Numbered from the stretch's first letter, positions 32,521 through 42,822 are shown. The stretch is DNA of 64,000 bases from Nocardia sp. NBC_01327 (GCF_035958815.1 NZ_CP108383.1:8122001-8186000); one strand, 5' to 3'. Notes: generated by a model from the letters alone, not told the origin. Translations and numbers: made by a program.

Positions 32521-33732
32521 ATGGAGATTCGGCCGCTCGATGGGGTGCGGGTTCTGGAGTTGGGGAATTATGTTGCCGCGCCTACGGCGGGGCGGATTCT
32601 CGGGGACTTCGGGGCGGAGGTTATCAAGGTCGAGCGGCCCAAAACTGGGGATGAGCTGCGGAATTGGCGGCTGTACGGCGGGGATACGTCCATGCTGTAT
32701 CGGACGGTGAATCGGAACAAGAAGTCGATCGTGCTGGATCTGCGGACCGAGGCGGGGCGCGCGATTGTGCTGGATCTCGTGAAGCAGTGTGATGTGCTGC
32801 TGGAGAACTTCCGGCCGGGGATGCTGGAGAAGTGGGGGCTCGGGCCCGAGGCGCTGAACGCGGCCAATCCGGATCTGGTCATCACGCGCATTTCCGCGTA
32901 CGGGCAGACCGGTCCGCTGTCGCAGCGGCCGGGATTCGCGGCGGTGGCCGAGGCGGTCGGCGGGCTGCGCGAACTCGTGGGTGATCCGGATCGGCCGCCG
33001 GTGCGGGTGGGCGTCTCCATCGGGGATTCCATCGCGGGCATCTACGCGGCCTTCGGAACGGTCATGGCGCTGTTCCAGCGCGAGCGCGTCACCGATCGAG
33101 TTCCCTTGGACCAGCGCATTATCGATGTGGCGCTGAACGAGTCGATCCTGTCCGTCATGGAATCGCTGGTCCCGGACTATCTCGCCTACGGCATCAATCG
33201 CGAGCGGGTCGGCGGGCGCATGGAGGGCATCGCCCCCAGCAACGCGTACCCGTGCGGTGATGGCAACAGCATCATTATCGGCGGCAATGGCGACGCCATC
33301 TTCCAGCGCTATATGCAGGTGATCGAACGGCCCGATCTGGCGGCCGACCCCGAGCTGCAGGACAATGCGGGCCGCTGGCGCAATCGCGATCGACTGGACG
33401 CCGATATCGCCGACTGGACGCGACTGCGCACCCGGGACGAGGCGCTGCGGCTACTGGAGGCCGCCGCCATCCCGTGCGGGCCCATCTACACCGCCGCCGA
33501 TATCGTGACCGACGAGCAGTACCTGGCGCGCAATATGATTCAGCACTTCCCGGTCGACGTGGGTGAACCCGAGCCCAAACAGGTCGGCTTCACCGGCATC
33601 GTCCCGGTGATCGGCGGCCGGTCGCTCCCCATCCGCAATGTCGGCCCCGACCTGGGCGAGCACACCCACGAGGTGCTCTCCGGCCTACTCGGCATGTCCG
33701 GCAGTGACATCGACGCACTGGAGGGCCGGTGA
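32521..33732 (+). CDS. CaiB/BaiF family (type III) CoA transferase
   Basis: The 403-aa protein is a full-length type III CoA transferase, which moves CoA between organic acids through an aspartyl-CoA intermediate. The core shows LDGVRVLELGNYVAAPTAGR, the FGAEVIKVE turn, RNKKSIVLDLRT and ENFRPG. The catalytic Asp should lie in the AFGTVMAL-proximal region (PVRVGVSIGDSIAG). The start is ATG 32521, preceded by a GGGGCAGAATTGCGGGT stretch. The next genes follow with overlaps, ending in an HMG-CoA-lyase-like enzyme, which suggests breakdown of a branched acyl-CoA. Confidence 0.92.
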   Translation: MEIRPLDGVRVLELGNYVAAPTAGRILGDFGAEVIKVERPKTGDELRNWRLYGGDTSMLYRTVNRNKKSIVLDLRTEAGRAIVLDLVKQCDVLLENFRPGMLEKWGLGPEALNAANPDLVITRISAYGQTGPLSQRPGFAAVAEAVGGLRELVGDPDRPPVRVGVSIGDSIAGIYAAFGTVMALFQRERVTDRVPLDQRIIDVALNESILSVMESLVPDYLAYGINRERVGGRMEGIAPSNAYPCGDGNSIIIGGNGDAIFQRYMQVIERPDLAADPELQDNAGRWRNRDRLDADIADWTRLRTRDEALRLLEAAAIPCGPIYTAADIVTDEQYLARNMIQHFPVDVGEPEPKQVGFTGIVPVIGGRSLPIRNVGPDLGEHTHEVLSGLLGMSGSDIDALEGR

Positions 33733-33884
33733 CCGCCGCGATCACAACCGAAGCTCGCTCCCGGATCGTCACCGGAACTCACGCTCACGCAGAGACAAGA
33801 GCCGGTGGCTGGGCCCGCACCGGAGCGCGCTCCCGGTGTGGCTTCGGAGACGCCTGCACGCTGACTGATCGGAAGGGCCTGTGA
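33729..33884 (+). CDS. Possible 51-aa coupling peptide between CaiB and lyase genes
   Basis: A GTG at 33729 overlaps the CaiB stop (GTGA). Its frame runs for 51 codons to a TGA at 33882-33884 that overlaps the lyase ATG (TGATG). The peptide is Arg/Thr/Ala-rich with no known domain. The exact double overlap could couple translation of the two enzymes, or it may be chance in GC-rich DNA. I give it low weight. Confidence 0.3.
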   Translation: MTAAITTEARSRIVTGTHAHAETRAGGWARTGARSRCGFGDACTLTDRKGL

Positions 33885-34816
33885 TGGCGGCGATTCTGCG
33901 AGACGTGACCCTGCGCGACGGGTTGCAGCTCACCGGGAAGATGCTGCCGGTCGAGCGCAAGGTCGAGATTGTGCGGGAGCTGCTGGCGCTGGGTGTGCCG
34001 GAGCTGGAGATCGGGTCCATGGCGCGGCCGGATCTGGTGCCGCCCATGGCCAATACGCTCGAGCTGGTGGCCGCGCTGACTCCCGAGGAGCTGCGGCGCT
34101 GCTGGGTGTGGGTGGCCACCCCGCGTCATGTGGAGAAGGCCGCGGCGGCGGGTGTGCGGAATTTCCAGTACTGCTTCTCGGTGTCGGATGCGCACAACAA
34201 GGCCAATATCGGCCGCACCACCGAGGACAGCCTGGCCGCCATGCCCGCGGCCATCGAGTTCGCGCAGGCGGCGGGCGGGCGCATTCAGCTGTGCCTGGCA
34301 ACAACTTTCACCTGCCCGTTCGAGGGGCCGATCGATCCGCAGCGGGTCCTGGCCATCGCCCGGGATCCGCGCACCGAGGGCGCGGCCGATATCGTGCTGG
34401 CCGATACCCTCGGCCAGGCGCATCCGGGCCAGGTATCAGCGCTGGTGACAGCCGTTGTGGCCGAGGGGCGCTGGGGCACCGCGGAGCACCGGATCGTCTT
34501 CCACGGTCACGACACCTGGGGCATGGGCGTGGCGAATTCCCTGGCCGCGCTGACCGCCGGCGCGAATGTGGTCGACGGATCGCTCGGCGGACTGGGCGGT
34601 TGTCCGTTCGCCCCCGGCGCGTCCGGAAATACCTCCAGTGAGGATCTGCTTTTCGCCACTCGCCCGGAATGGTTCACACCGGATTCACTGGCCGCGCTGG
34701 TGCCGATTTCCGAACGCCTGCTTGCCGAACTCGGGGAACCGAATCGGTCGCGCACAATCGAGGGCAGCCGCTCCGAAGCAGCCGCTTTCGAATGGGTTAT
34801 TCGCCGCCGGCCCTGA
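33884..34816 (+). CDS. Hydroxymethylglutaryl-CoA lyase-like enzyme
   Basis: The 310-aa protein is a TIM-barrel HMGL/DRE enzyme that cleaves a 3-hydroxy-3-methylacyl-CoA to acetyl-CoA and a keto compound. It has the opening LRDVTLRDGLQ, the metal motif FHGHDTWGMG near 207-216 and the flexible loop with cysteine, GGLGGCPFAPGASGN. AAGGG lies before ATG 33884; a GTG one codon earlier is also possible. Together with the CaiB transferase it probably serves degradation of leucine-like or isoprenoid carbon chains. The exact substrate is unknown. Confidence 0.9.
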   Translation: MAAILRDVTLRDGLQLTGKMLPVERKVEIVRELLALGVPELEIGSMARPDLVPPMANTLELVAALTPEELRRCWVWVATPRHVEKAAAAGVRNFQYCFSVSDAHNKANIGRTTEDSLAAMPAAIEFAQAAGGRIQLCLATTFTCPFEGPIDPQRVLAIARDPRTEGAADIVLADTLGQAHPGQVSALVTAVVAEGRWGTAEHRIVFHGHDTWGMGVANSLAALTAGANVVDGSLGGLGGCPFAPGASGNTSSEDLLFATRPEWFTPDSLAALVPISERLLAELGEPNRSRTIEGSRSEAAAFEWVIRRRP

Positions 34817-34856
34817 GGCTCAGCGATTGTCGCGGGGCCTCAGCGATTGTCGCGGG
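34817..34856. repeat. 20-bp tandem duplication over a stop codon
   Basis: Two adjacent 20-bp units (34817-34836, 34837-34856) differ at one base. Both contain the reverse-strand stop triplet of the membrane gene at 34840, so duplicating the unit leaves the protein end unchanged. It lies immediately after the lyase stop. Confidence 0.75.
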
Positions 34857-35094
34857 ACATACCGTCCGCGCGCAGCTTGAGCAGAATCAGCCCCGCAGTG
34901 CAGGCGAGAATCAAACCGGCGACCGCGATTTCGACACGTAGACCGGCGATCCCGAGGACGGCACCGGTGACTCCGCCCAGGAAGATCAACCAGGCGACAG
35001 TGCGGGCCAGAATTGCCGACGATCGCAGCGACTGTGTCGCCGGCTCCCCGGACTGCGCGACGGCGCGCAGTGGGGATGTCGAGAATGCACCCAT
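34840..35094 (-). CDS. Small two-helix membrane protein, unknown function
   Basis: The 84-aa protein has two hydrophobic helices (about 32-50 and 53-72) with a short GLRVE turn, a 30-residue N-terminal soluble part and a basic C-terminus. I start at the second of two adjacent ATGs because GAGGAG then lies six bases upstream. A longer in-frame extension is Cys-rich and has no site. I do not recognise a family. The gene ends inside the 20-bp duplication and is convergent with the lyase gene. Confidence 0.55.
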   Translation of the reverse strand: MGAFSTSPLRAVAQSGEPATQSLRSSAILARTVAWLIFLGGVTGAVLGIAGLRVEIAVAGLILACTAGLILLKLRADGMSRDNR

Positions 35095-35220
35095 CATCCA
35101 CTCCTCGATGACGCCCACCGAGTTCGGCGAACAACAGCGCGTCTCTCGGCAAATTTCGGGCGTCTCACGTGTAACTTTGGACACACATTACGGCTCGGCA
35201 ACAAAATGTCCACGCGACAC

Positions 35221-35239
35221 GTGCGCGCAACACGCGCAC
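35221..35239. promoter_or_regulatory. Inverted repeat GTGCGCG-CAACA-CGCGCAC in divergent region
   Basis: The 7-bp arms are perfect. The site lies in the 301-bp gap (35095-35395) between the divergent membrane protein and lipoprotein genes. The rest of that gap is AT-richer than its surroundings (for example around 35240-35280) and probably holds both promoters. Confidence 0.35.
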
Positions 35240-35395
35240 TTTACTGATTCGATATCTGAATTACTGCTGTTTGAGATGTAGTTGTGCCTTGCGGAATCGG
35301 CTGTGACGCTCCAGATCCAACCGGCCGCCCGCCTGGCCCCGCGTCCCCTCCTCCGTTAGGGTGAGCCCACTCGAGACGAAACAGGAGTGCCCTTA

Positions 35396-35914
35396 ATGGA
35401 CGGCAGCAACGCCGGCGCGGATAAGCGCGGCGACACTCCGCGGCGGCGGATACCCGCCCCCGTGGCCGGTGCCGCAGCCGCCGTCGGTGCGGTGTCGCTC
35501 GGCCTGGTACTGATCGGCGCGTGCGGCCTGGGCAACCAGGACGTGTACGTCGCGCCCCCCGCGTTGAACGCGGATCTGCAAGCCGCACCGGAGACTTCGC
35601 AATCCGGCACCACCACTCCCGTCGTGATCATCCCGCCCTCCCCCACCTGGCGGGTGGCCACCGAACAGTCCCCCCGGCACTCCGCCCCGCCGTCCGTGAC
35701 CACCGACCCGGACGACCCGGGCGCCGACCCCTCGGCCCCCAGTACCTCGCGCACGACCACCACCCGGTCCACGACCACCACCACGCGCCGGTCCACGACC
35801 ACCACCGAACCCGCCGCTCCCACAACGGAACCCACGCGAGGCACCACCGAACCCGCCATCGCGGCCGTGCCCACCACCGACCGCCCCGACGACCAGGCCT
35901 CCGGCGGCCAGTAG
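35396..35914 (+). CDS. Thr/Pro-rich putative lipoprotein
   Basis: The 172-aa protein has a charged start, a hydrophobic stretch and a lipobox-like LIGAC, so Cys near residue 44 may carry the lipid. The rest is a low-complexity tail of Thr, Pro, Ser and Ala with long Thr runs (several TTTT blocks), a likely target for O-mannosylation and cell-wall spanning. AGGAG sits eight bases before ATG 35396; a GTG three codons earlier is less well placed. No enzyme domain is visible. The tail recurs in unrelated actinobacterial surface proteins. Confidence 0.65.
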   Translation: MDGSNAGADKRGDTPRRRIPAPVAGAAAAVGAVSLGLVLIGACGLGNQDVYVAPPALNADLQAAPETSQSGTTTPVVIIPPSPTWRVATEQSPRHSAPPSVTTDPDDPGADPSAPSTSRTTTTRSTTTTTRRSTTTTEPAAPTTEPTRGTTEPAIAAVPTTDRPDDQASGGQ

Positions 35915-35924
35915 CGGAATCACC

Positions 35925-36069
35925 CCGTCACCCCGGCGCGGTCACCCCCTCACCCGTCACCCCGGCACGGTCACCCCGTCATCCCGGCGCGCTTCTGACC
36001 GGGATCCACCAGACCTGTTGGCACGCTTCCGGTGTGGATCCCGGCCATAAACATGCCGGGATGACGGGG
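35925..36069. repeat. Dispersed imperfect palindrome, copy A, with stuttered left end
   Basis: The element proper runs 35977-36066 with ends CGTCATCCCGGC and GCCGGGATGACG, a 12-bp perfect inverted repeat, and further internal pairing of GGGATCC/GGATCCC type. Just before it, imperfect copies of GTCACCCCGGCRCG (35925-35975) repeat the left end. Related full copies are at 49018 and 52083, and a half copy is at 55497. It is intergenic after the lipoprotein gene and before a convergent stop. Confidence 0.8.
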
Positions 36070-36149
36070 GCCGCCTCACACATACGCTCCGGAAATGGCT
36101 CGCGCCCCATCCCAGAGCTGGGACGGGGCGCGAAACTTGTTGGTACGGG

Positions 36150-37277
36150 TCAGAACTCGACGAGGGTGTAGTCGGCTACGCGGGCGGTGAGCACGCGCAG
36201 GTGTTCCAGATCGCCGCCCAGGGTGCGGGCGATGGCGGTGAGGCGGGCCACGTAGTGGCTCACCGGATATTCGGTGGTGATACCGATACCGCCGTGCATC
36301 TGGATCGCCTCCTGGCCGATATGGCGGGCCGACCGGCCGACCTGCAGGCGGGCGCGCGCGGCGACCACCGGATCGGTGACATCGTCCACCAGTGCGGCGC
36401 TGGCGTACAGGCTCATACTGCGCGCCAGTTCCAGGGAGACATACATATTCGCCGCACGCTGGCTGAGGGTCTGGAACTTCGACAGCGTGACGCCGAACTG
36501 CTTGCGGGTCTTGAGATATTCGGTGGTGAGGCGCAGCGCCTCCTCCATCGCGCCGAGTGATTCGGCACAGAGCGCGGCCTGCGCCTGCGCGGTCACCACG
36601 GCTACAGCGGCCGCGGCATCGGCATTCTCGCCGAGCAGTTCCGCGGCGGCGGAGGTCAATTCGACCTGCGCGCCGCGACGCCCGTCGAAGGTGCGGAACG
36701 GCTTGCGCACCACGCCTTCCGCATCGGCCGCGACCAGGAAGAGCCCGAGTCCGCCGCCGGGCAACTGCGCGCTGACCACGAACTCGTCGGCGCAATCACC
36801 GTGCGGGACCGGATTCTTCACGCCGGTGAGCGCGTATCCGCCGCCCTGCGGAACCGCCGTGGTGGCGAGTTCCGCTGCGGGCCAGCGGGTTCCGGGCTCC
36901 TCGTTCGCGAAGGCCAGCAGCCTGGTACCGGCCACCAGCTCGGGCAGCACCCGCTGCTTCTGCGCGGCGGTGCCAGCGGCCACGATCAGCCCGCCCGGCA
37001 CCAGTACGGCATCCAGAATCGGTTCGGGCGCCAGGCGGCGGCCGACCTCCTCCAGCACGACCATGACCTCCACGGGCCCCGCCCCGACGCCGCCGTCCTC
37101 CTCGCTGAAGGCCAGTCCCAGCACGCCGAGTTCGGCGAGCTGATTCCAGACATCGCGATTCCAGCCGAGTTCGGTATCGGTGACCTTCAGCCGGGTCTCC
37201 GGGTCGTAGGCACGGCCGAGCAGATCGCGGACCGTGTCCCGCAGCATGACCTGTTCATCGGTGAGTTCGAAATCCAT
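36150..37277 (-). CDS. Acyl-CoA dehydrogenase, non-catalytic-type partner (FadE)
   Basis: The 375-aa protein has the full acyl-CoA dehydrogenase fold. A helical N-terminal domain has LGLAFSEEDGGVG, a beta middle domain carries FANEEPGT, and the C-terminal helices include TRKQFGVTLSKFQ and IQMHGGIGITTEYPVSH. The catalytic Glu is missing from both usual sites: the YEGT-type site reads TLGGDLEH, and the helix-G site lies in TAQAQAALCAES. It follows the second FadE gene by nine bases on the same strand. Mycobacterial FadE pairs form alpha2-beta2 complexes in which only one subunit carries the base, and this looks like the other one. Confidence 0.88.
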   Translation of the reverse strand: MDFELTDEQVMLRDTVRDLLGRAYDPETRLKVTDTELGWNRDVWNQLAELGVLGLAFSEEDGGVGAGPVEVMVVLEEVGRRLAPEPILDAVLVPGGLIVAAGTAAQKQRVLPELVAGTRLLAFANEEPGTRWPAAELATTAVPQGGGYALTGVKNPVPHGDCADEFVVSAQLPGGGLGLFLVAADAEGVVRKPFRTFDGRRGAQVELTSAAAELLGENADAAAAVAVVTAQAQAALCAESLGAMEEALRLTTEYLKTRKQFGVTLSKFQTLSQRAANMYVSLELARSMSLYASAALVDDVTDPVVAARARLQVGRSARHIGQEAIQMHGGIGITTEYPVSHYVARLTAIARTLGGDLEHLRVLTARVADYTLVEF

Positions 37278-37286
37278 GGCGGCAGC

Positions 37287-38456
<1,170 letters not shown>

Positions 38457-38676
38457 CGCATCTCCCAGCGTCGCTGTCTTATCGACTCCAAACCTACCCC
38501 CCGGTAATACGAGACCTGTCGGCTGGATCACAGTGACGCGCCGCCTCGCCCGACGGCTCACAGCGAGAGCTGGTACGTTGCCGAGAAGATCCGGCGTGCT
38601 CGTGCCGCATTTCACGGCGAAAGCAGCGGCCGGACATCGATTCCGGTATCCGAGAGAGTTCGCAGGAGCAGCACGA

Positions 38677-39540
38677 GTGAACGGCAGGACCCTTTCCCGG
38701 CGGGCCGCATCGGCCGCGGCCATCGCCGCCACGGCAGTTCTCGGCGCGACCAGCACGGCCGGCGCCGAGCCCGCCGCATCGCCGATCGATACCGCGATCA
38801 CGCATCTCACCGATGCGGCCGGTCCGGATCAGAGCGCCCTGGCCGCGGTGAACACCACCGCCAAGGCCGCGGAACTGATCTCCGCCGCCAAACTGAGCAA
38901 TATCGCCTTCGCACCCTTCGGCTATCAGGCGCCCACCCTGGGCTGCGGCTTCAATATGCCCTTCACCATGACGGTCGCCTCGGCCGAATCCGGTGAGTCC
39001 GGTCCCGACCGCGGCGTCGCCGGGCCGCCCGGAACACTGCGCTTCCAGGCCACCCCCGGCACCGTCGGCATGCCGCTGGCCTCCGGGCTCAGTGTCGCCT
39101 GGCTGAATGTGGCCAATGGCCGCAGCGGCATCAACGCGCTCGACGATCAGACCGATTACAACCTGCCGGCGCTGTCCAAGACCGTCGACTCCGGTCCGGG
39201 TACCGTCGTCGCCTCGCTGTGGGGCACCATCGACTACCCGGGCTCGCGCTGCGTGGTGCTGCCCACCGTGGGTCTGTTCACCGTCGCCGACCTGCCCAAG
39301 GATCCGCCCGCCGCGAGCGTGCCGACCACGCAGCCGAATGCCGCGCCGCAAACCGATGGGGCAGCTCCCCAGCCCGGGACCGGCCAGCCCGCGACCACCG
39401 CGCCGAGCGCTCCGGCCGCCCAGCCGAATGTCACCACCGCGCCCGACGCCCCCGCCGGTGTTCCGGCCACACAGCCGAATCCCCCGGCCACACAACCCAA
39501 CTCCCCGGCCGTGGTCGGATCCAGCAGCGATACCAACTGA
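38677..39540 (+). CDS. Secreted protein of unknown function with Pro/Thr/Gln tail
   Basis: The 287-aa protein starts at GTG with AGGAG eight bases upstream. It has a Sec signal peptide with a likely cut after TAGA (about residue 29). A folded domain of about 170 residues contains two cysteines (LGCGF and SRCVV). The tail is low complexity, with repeated TTQPN/ATQPN units. I see no catalytic motif. Proteins of this shape are common at the cell surface of mycolic-acid bacteria. It is divergent from the FadE pair. Confidence 0.75.
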   Translation: MNGRTLSRRAASAAAIAATAVLGATSTAGAEPAASPIDTAITHLTDAAGPDQSALAAVNTTAKAAELISAAKLSNIAFAPFGYQAPTLGCGFNMPFTMTVASAESGESGPDRGVAGPPGTLRFQATPGTVGMPLASGLSVAWLNVANGRSGINALDDQTDYNLPALSKTVDSGPGTVVASLWGTIDYPGSRCVVLPTVGLFTVADLPKDPPAASVPTTQPNAAPQTDGAAPQPGTGQPATTAPSAPAAQPNVTTAPDAPAGVPATQPNPPATQPNSPAVVGSSSDTN

Positions 39541-39552
39541 TCCGAAAAACAG

Positions 39553-39586
39553 ACTCGCGCCCAGGCTCGGAAGCCTGGGCGCGAGT
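39553..39586. terminator. 15-bp perfect hairpin between secreted protein and DeaD
   Basis: ACTCGCGCCCAGGCT (39553-39567) pairs fully with 39572-39586 around a four-base CGGA loop. The AAAAA at 39545-39549 gives a T-run on the minus strand, so it is an intrinsic terminator for the helicase gene and probably works both ways. Confidence 0.75.
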
Positions 39587-39699
39587 GTTCAGCCCGGATC
39601 ACGCGGTGGGCGCGGCCGGAATACGTTCACGCCCTGACCTTCTCGCCCGCACCGGCGCACGAGGAGCGGGTGCGGTGGAAACGGCAGGGCGCGAAGCGA

Positions 39700-41511
39700 T
39701 TACGAGCGGGGCTTGCGGCGGGTGGCGTCCGGGCGCTTGAACTCACGGTCCACCGGGCGGCGCGGCGCGCGGCTCATGGCACGCGGTCCGGGCGCACCCG
39801 AATCCAGCTGGAGCTGAATGAGCTGGCCGCTGATTCTCGTGCGGCTCAAGGCATTCAGGGTCTCCTGCGAGAGATCGGCAGGCAGCTCGACCAGGCTGTG
39901 GTCGGGGCGAATGCTGATATGACCGAAGTCGCTGCGGCGCAGGCCGCCCTCATTGGCGATGGCGCCCACGATCGCGCCGGGAGCCACCTTGTGGCGCTTA
40001 CCGACCTCGATGCGATAGGTGACCAGCTCCGCGCCGGTATTGCGGTGCAGGCTGGGCCCACCCTCGCGGGGACGGCGCTCACGGGGCTCGCGATCGTTGA
40101 ACGAACGCTCACCGCGCTCGGCCCGCTCGCGGCGCGGGGCCGGCTCCGGATCGGGCTCCATGAAGAAGTTATTGCCGTCGTACGAGCCGATCGCCAGCGC
40201 GGCCGCGATATCCACCAGCGGGATATTGTGCTCGCGCTCGTAATCCTCGATGAGCTTGCGGAACAGCGGCAGGTTCGACGAGGCGAGATTCTCGGTGATG
40301 GTGTCACCGAACTTCGCGACACGCTGCGCGTTCACGTCGTCCACACTCGGCAGCTGCATCTCGGTGATGGGCTGGCGGGTGGCGCGCTCGATCGCGTCCA
40401 GTAAACGCCGCTCGCGCGGGGCGACGAACAGCAGCGCCTCACCGGAGCGGCCCGCGCGGCCGGTGCGGCCGATGCGGTGCACGTACGACTCGGTGTCGTG
40501 CGGAATGTCGTAGTTGACGACATGCGAAATGCGGTCCACGTCCAGGCCGCGCGCGGCGACATCGGTGGCGACCAGGATGTCGATCTGGCCGTTCTTGAGC
40601 TGGCCGATAGTGCGCTCACGCTGGGTCTGCGCGATATCGCCATTGATGGCGGCGGCGGAATACCCACGGGCGCGCAGCTTTTCGGCCAATTCCTCGGTCG
40701 CCTGCTTGGTGCGCACGAAGATGATGATGGCCTCGAAGGCCTCGACCTCGAGGATGCGGGTCAGCGCGTCCAGCTTGCGCTGGTACGACACCGAGACATA
40801 CCGCTGACTGATGGTGGGGCTGGTCGAGGTCTTCGTCTTGACCGTGATCTCGACCGGATCGTGCAGGTACTGCTTGGAGATCTTGCGGATCACCGGCGGC
40901 ATGGTCGCCGAGAACAGCGCGACCTGCTTCGTGTCGGGCGTGTCGCGCAGGATGCGCTCCACGTCCTCCTGGAAGCCCATCTTCAGCATCTCGTCGGCCT
41001 CGTCGAGGACCAGGTACTGCAGCTCCGTCAGATCGAGGGTGCCGCGCTCCAGGTGGTCGATGACACGACCCGGCGTGCCGACCACGACGTGCGCGCCCCG
41101 GCGCAGTCCGGACAGCTGCACGGCGTAGTTCTGGCCGCCGTAGATGGGCAGCACGTTCAGACCCGGAATGTGGGTGGCGTACCGGCCGAAGGCCTCCGCG
41201 ACCTGTATGGCCAATTCGCGCGTCGGGGCCAGCACCAGGGCCTTGGGCGCCTTACCGACCATATTCAGACCCATCAGGATCGGGATGGCGAAGGCGGCGG
41301 TCTTACCGGTGCCGGTCTGCGCGAGACCCACCACGTCCTTGCCGGCCAGCAGCGGCGGAATCGTCGCAGCCTGAATAGGCGACGGCGATTCGTAGCCGAC
41401 ATCGGCGATGGCCCGCAATACGCGGTCATCGATACCGAGATCAGCGAAGGACGGGCCGTTCGCGTCCCTCTCGTCGTCAGTGGGAACGCTGTCGGCCGGT
41501 GAGGTACTCAT
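39700..41511 (-). CDS. deaD: DEAD-box RNA helicase with DbpA RNA-binding domain
   Basis: The 603-aa protein has the complete DEAD set: Q-motif SPSPIQAATIP, Walker A AQTGTGKT, PTRELAIQ, GTPGRVIDH, DEAD, SAT, then IIIFVRTK, the ARGLDVDRISHV segment and HRIGRTGRAG. A C-terminal RRM-like DbpA domain and basic Arg-rich tails follow. Such helicases aid ribosome assembly and mRNA turnover, notably in the cold. The ATG at 41511 is used; a longer frame upstream runs into the neighbour and is not supported. It is divergent from the nitrilase across 62 bp. Confidence 0.94.
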   Translation of the reverse strand: MSTSPADSVPTDDERDANGPSFADLGIDDRVLRAIADVGYESPSPIQAATIPPLLAGKDVVGLAQTGTGKTAAFAIPILMGLNMVGKAPKALVLAPTRELAIQVAEAFGRYATHIPGLNVLPIYGGQNYAVQLSGLRRGAHVVVGTPGRVIDHLERGTLDLTELQYLVLDEADEMLKMGFQEDVERILRDTPDTKQVALFSATMPPVIRKISKQYLHDPVEITVKTKTSTSPTISQRYVSVSYQRKLDALTRILEVEAFEAIIIFVRTKQATEELAEKLRARGYSAAAINGDIAQTQRERTIGQLKNGQIDILVATDVAARGLDVDRISHVVNYDIPHDTESYVHRIGRTGRAGRSGEALLFVAPRERRLLDAIERATRQPITEMQLPSVDDVNAQRVAKFGDTITENLASSNLPLFRKLIEDYEREHNIPLVDIAAALAIGSYDGNNFFMEPDPEPAPRRERAERGERSFNDREPRERRPREGGPSLHRNTGAELVTYRIEVGKRHKVAPGAIVGAIANEGGLRRSDFGHISIRPDHSLVELPADLSQETLNALSRTRISGQLIQLQLDSGAPGPRAMSRAPRRPVDREFKRPDATRRKPRS

Positions 41512-41573
41512 TGACCAGGAGTTTACTGCCTTGCCCTGGTCGGTCCGACCATCGGGTGAATAGGCTGGAACTC

Positions 41574-42587
41574 GTGCAACCGGACAACCCGCCCTCGGCC
41601 GTCGCCGCGACCCCTGTTCTTCCGGCATCCGGACTCGGCCGGGCCGAACCCGTCCCGGTCCGCAATTACGTAACCGGCACGGCCGCAACGACAGAACCAG
41701 GCAGTTCGGGGGCAACGACGATCACCGTTCACGAACCTGCCGCCGAACCGGAACTCGCCGTCGGCGTGGCGGACGGCGGGGTTGTCGACATCGCCGTCGT
41801 GCAGTTCGCACCCGGCACGGACACCGTGGCCAATCTCACGACACTGCGCGAAGAAGTACGGGCCGCCGCGGCGCTCGGAGCCCAGGTGGTGATCGCCCCC
41901 GAATACTCCATGTTCTCGGTGCTGCACCTGGACGAACGCGCCATCCCCGCCGCCGAACCCCTCACCGGGCCGTTCGTCAGCGGATTGCGCGGAATCGCAG
42001 CCGAATTCGGGGTGCACCTGGTGGCCGGGGTCATCGAAACGCCCGGTGGCGACCGGCCCGCCGACCGCGTCTACAACACCCTGGTCGCGGCCTCCCCCGA
42101 TGCCGAATTCGCGGCGGTCTATCGCAAAGTTCACCTCTACGACGCCTTCGCCTCCCGCGAATCCGATGTGGTGCTGTCCGGACCGCTCGACCAGTCCCCG
42201 ACCTTCACGGTCAACGGGGTCGTCTTCGGTATGCAGACCTGCTTCGACCTGCGCTTCCCCGAGGGCATTCGGCGCATTGCGGCCGCCGGAGCGCACGTCC
42301 TGCTGCTGCCCGCCCAGTGGATTCCGGGCCCCGGCAAGGTCGATCAGTGGACTACCCTGCTGCGCGCCCGCGCCATCGAGAACACCATCTACGTCGCCGC
42401 CGCCGACCAGGCCGCGCCGCGCGGCTCCGGCGCCTCCATGGTCATCGCCCCCACCGGCGCCATCCTCGGCGAACTCGGCGACCAGCCCGGCATAGCCACC
42501 GCCCGCATCGACCTCGAGCACCTCCACCAGGTTCGCACCACCAACCCCAGCCTCGCCCTGCGCCGCTTCACCATTCGCAGCGAATAG
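41574..42587 (+). CDS. Carbon-nitrogen hydrolase (nitrilase superfamily)
   Basis: The nitrilase domain begins near residue 70 (VVDIAVVQFAPG) and has the catalytic triad Glu110 (IAPEYSMF), Lys185 (YRKVHLYD) and Cys223 (QTCFDLRFPE). It hydrolyses an amide or nitrile in the cytosol; the substrate is unknown. With the GTG at 41574 the protein is 337 aa with an unusual 70-residue N-terminal extension rich in Pro, Ala and Thr. A GTG nearer the domain would remove most of it. No strong ribosome site marks either start, so the N-terminus is uncertain. Mycobacterial Rv0480c-like proteins are similar. Confidence 0.88.
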   Translation: MQPDNPPSAVAATPVLPASGLGRAEPVPVRNYVTGTAATTEPGSSGATTITVHEPAAEPELAVGVADGGVVDIAVVQFAPGTDTVANLTTLREEVRAAAALGAQVVIAPEYSMFSVLHLDERAIPAAEPLTGPFVSGLRGIAAEFGVHLVAGVIETPGGDRPADRVYNTLVAASPDAEFAAVYRKVHLYDAFASRESDVVLSGPLDQSPTFTVNGVVFGMQTCFDLRFPEGIRRIAAAGAHVLLLPAQWIPGPGKVDQWTTLLRARAIENTIYVAAADQAAPRGSGASMVIAPTGAILGELGDQPGIATARIDLEHLHQVRTTNPSLALRRFTIRSE

Positions 42588-42822
42588 CGCACTCACCCCA
42601 TCGACCAGGAACTGAGGGCGGCGGCCACTCGCACAATGCCGCCACCATTTCCTGATGATCTCGAACCTCTGGCTCGCGCTCGCGGCACGCGGATCAGGGC
42701 CGGCTACGGCGGGCGTTGCCCGGCTCACGATCGCGGGTCACGAACCAGCGCGACCCGCTATTGAGGTGGCATTTGTCCTGTTCGGCGAGGCGGTGCCGGG
42801 GCGCGAACTAGACTGGGCAGCA

